From the NCBI GenBank assembly GCA_009918225.1, contig RGEP01000096.1, positions 1 through 7,171 of the forward strand: a stretch of DNA of 7,171 bases. The letters run 5' to 3'. The DNA is from Betaproteobacteria bacterium. GTDB taxonomy: Bacteria > Pseudomonadota > Gammaproteobacteria > Burkholderiales > Burkholderiaceae_C. Positions 6,755 through 7,171 of this stretch are shown in pieces. The notes beneath the pieces were generated by a model, which saw only the letters and a program-made list of their open reading frames with translations, was not told the DNA's origin and ran no database searches. Position 1 is the first letter of the stretch, and each line of letters opens with the position of its first letter. The position numbers were made by a program, and so were the translations under genes.

Positions 6755-7171
6755 ATGAAGTGGCACACCTCGACAAGCTCGATGCCACCCTTTACGCCTT
6801 CGAGGCCGGATTCCTCCAGCCCCCATTCCCCAACTGGTACGCCGCAGGCCCCTGCACGACCCGACGGTATCCGCTGGCTTTGGGGCCTGGCCGGACTGCT
6901 GTGGTGCGCGCTGGGCATTGGCCTGCTGTTGTTGAAGTTGTGGCCCACGTTTGAGCCTGTGCACAGCCCCGTGCCATCGGTCGAACAGACCCAGACCTTG
7001 ACGCCGGCGTGGCCCTGCCTGTCGTACGCGCCTTTTAGGCGACACGGCCACACGCCCTTGGACCCAAGCCTTCGCTTGACAAAGGCCCAAATCCTGGAAG
7101 ACCTGCAGCTCCTGTCGCCGTGGACGCGTTGCATCCGCACCTACGGCACGGATCACGGACAGGACCAAATT
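6755..7171 (+). CDS. Membrane-anchored glycoside hydrolase family 17 protein (N-terminal fragment)
   Basis: The first 139 codons of a gene that continues past the right edge. Residues 1-38 are a Ser/Thr/Pro-rich cytoplasmic tail. Residues 41-62 (WLWGLAGLLWCALGIGLLLL and on) form one membrane segment. After a Pro-rich linker comes CLSYAPFRRHGHTPLD at 88-103, then KAQILEDLQLL and CIRTYGTDHG at 126-135. These match the first beta strands of bacterial GH17 proteins (beta-1,3-glucanases or glucanosyltransferases); the catalytic glutamates lie beyond the window. The domain should face the periplasm. The start is the first ATG after an in-frame stop at 6731; an ATG at 6782 is an alternative, and neither has a clear Shine-Dalgarno sequence. 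The divergent neighbour is an NdvB-like GH17-GT2 synthase, so this protein may trim, branch or transfer the same glucan, comparable in role to Bradyrhizobium NdvC. That role is inferred from context. Confidence 0.8.
   Translation, partial: MKWHTSTSSMPPFTPSRPDSSSPHSPTGTPQAPARPDGIRWLWGLAGLLWCALGIGLLLLKLWPTFEPVHSPVPSVEQTQTLTPAWPCLSYAPFRRHGHTPLDPSLRLTKAQILEDLQLLSPWTRCIRTYGTDHGQDQI

Noticed and set aside
6720..6788. Extended N-terminus of the glucan synthase from the GTG at 6788
   Set aside because: The extra 23 residues are Ser/Arg/Pro-rich, precede the basic residues that normally flank the membrane anchor, and would overlap the divergent gene. The ATG at 6719 gives a normal anchor.
6616..6954. 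112-codon plus-strand frame across the divergent gap
   Set aside because: It overlaps both the synthase 5' end and the GH17 gene in a different frame; the GH17 motifs are in the frame starting at 6755.

Overview
The window is GC-rich DNA with strongly GC-biased third codon positions. The family variants point to a betaproteobacterium, most likely Burkholderiales (Comamonadaceae-like); this lineage call is an inference from sequence character, not from a search. Almost everything lies on the minus strand. Read in the direction of transcription, the order is: a large GH17-GT2 membrane glucan synthase (6719 down to 3993), a short unlisted membrane microprotein gene (3934 to 3818), recC (3709 to 173), and the start of recB (176 down past the left edge). 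On the plus strand, diverging from the glucan synthase with only 35 bp between start codons, is the 5' part of a second GH17-family gene that runs off the right edge.

The left half is the recombinational repair locus. recC and recB overlap by 4 bp (ATGA), so they are translationally coupled. RecC carries the family's conserved blocks, and the RecB fragment shows the expected Walker A helicase motif.

The right half is a beta-glucan locus. The NdvB-like protein fuses an extracytoplasmic GH17 domain to a cytoplasmic processive GT2 domain with membrane segments on both sides. The divergent gene encodes a membrane-anchored GH17 protein. Together they suggest synthesis and remodelling of a beta-1,3(/1,6)-glucan at the cell envelope.

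The most interesting part is the junction. A perfect LexA-type SOS box (CTGT-N8-ACAG) lies in the 17-bp spacer of a good sigma-70 promoter (TTGAAC-17-TATCAT), and this promoter is embedded in the last codons and stop codon of the glucan synthase gene. It fires towards a 38-codon ORF with a GGAG ribosome binding site, whose product ends in a hydrophobic segment. The ORF resembles, in size, topology and control only, the SOS-induced membrane peptides known elsewhere (TisB, SidA). recC starts 108 bp after it on the same strand with no obvious terminator between, so the SOS promoter may also raise recCB expression.
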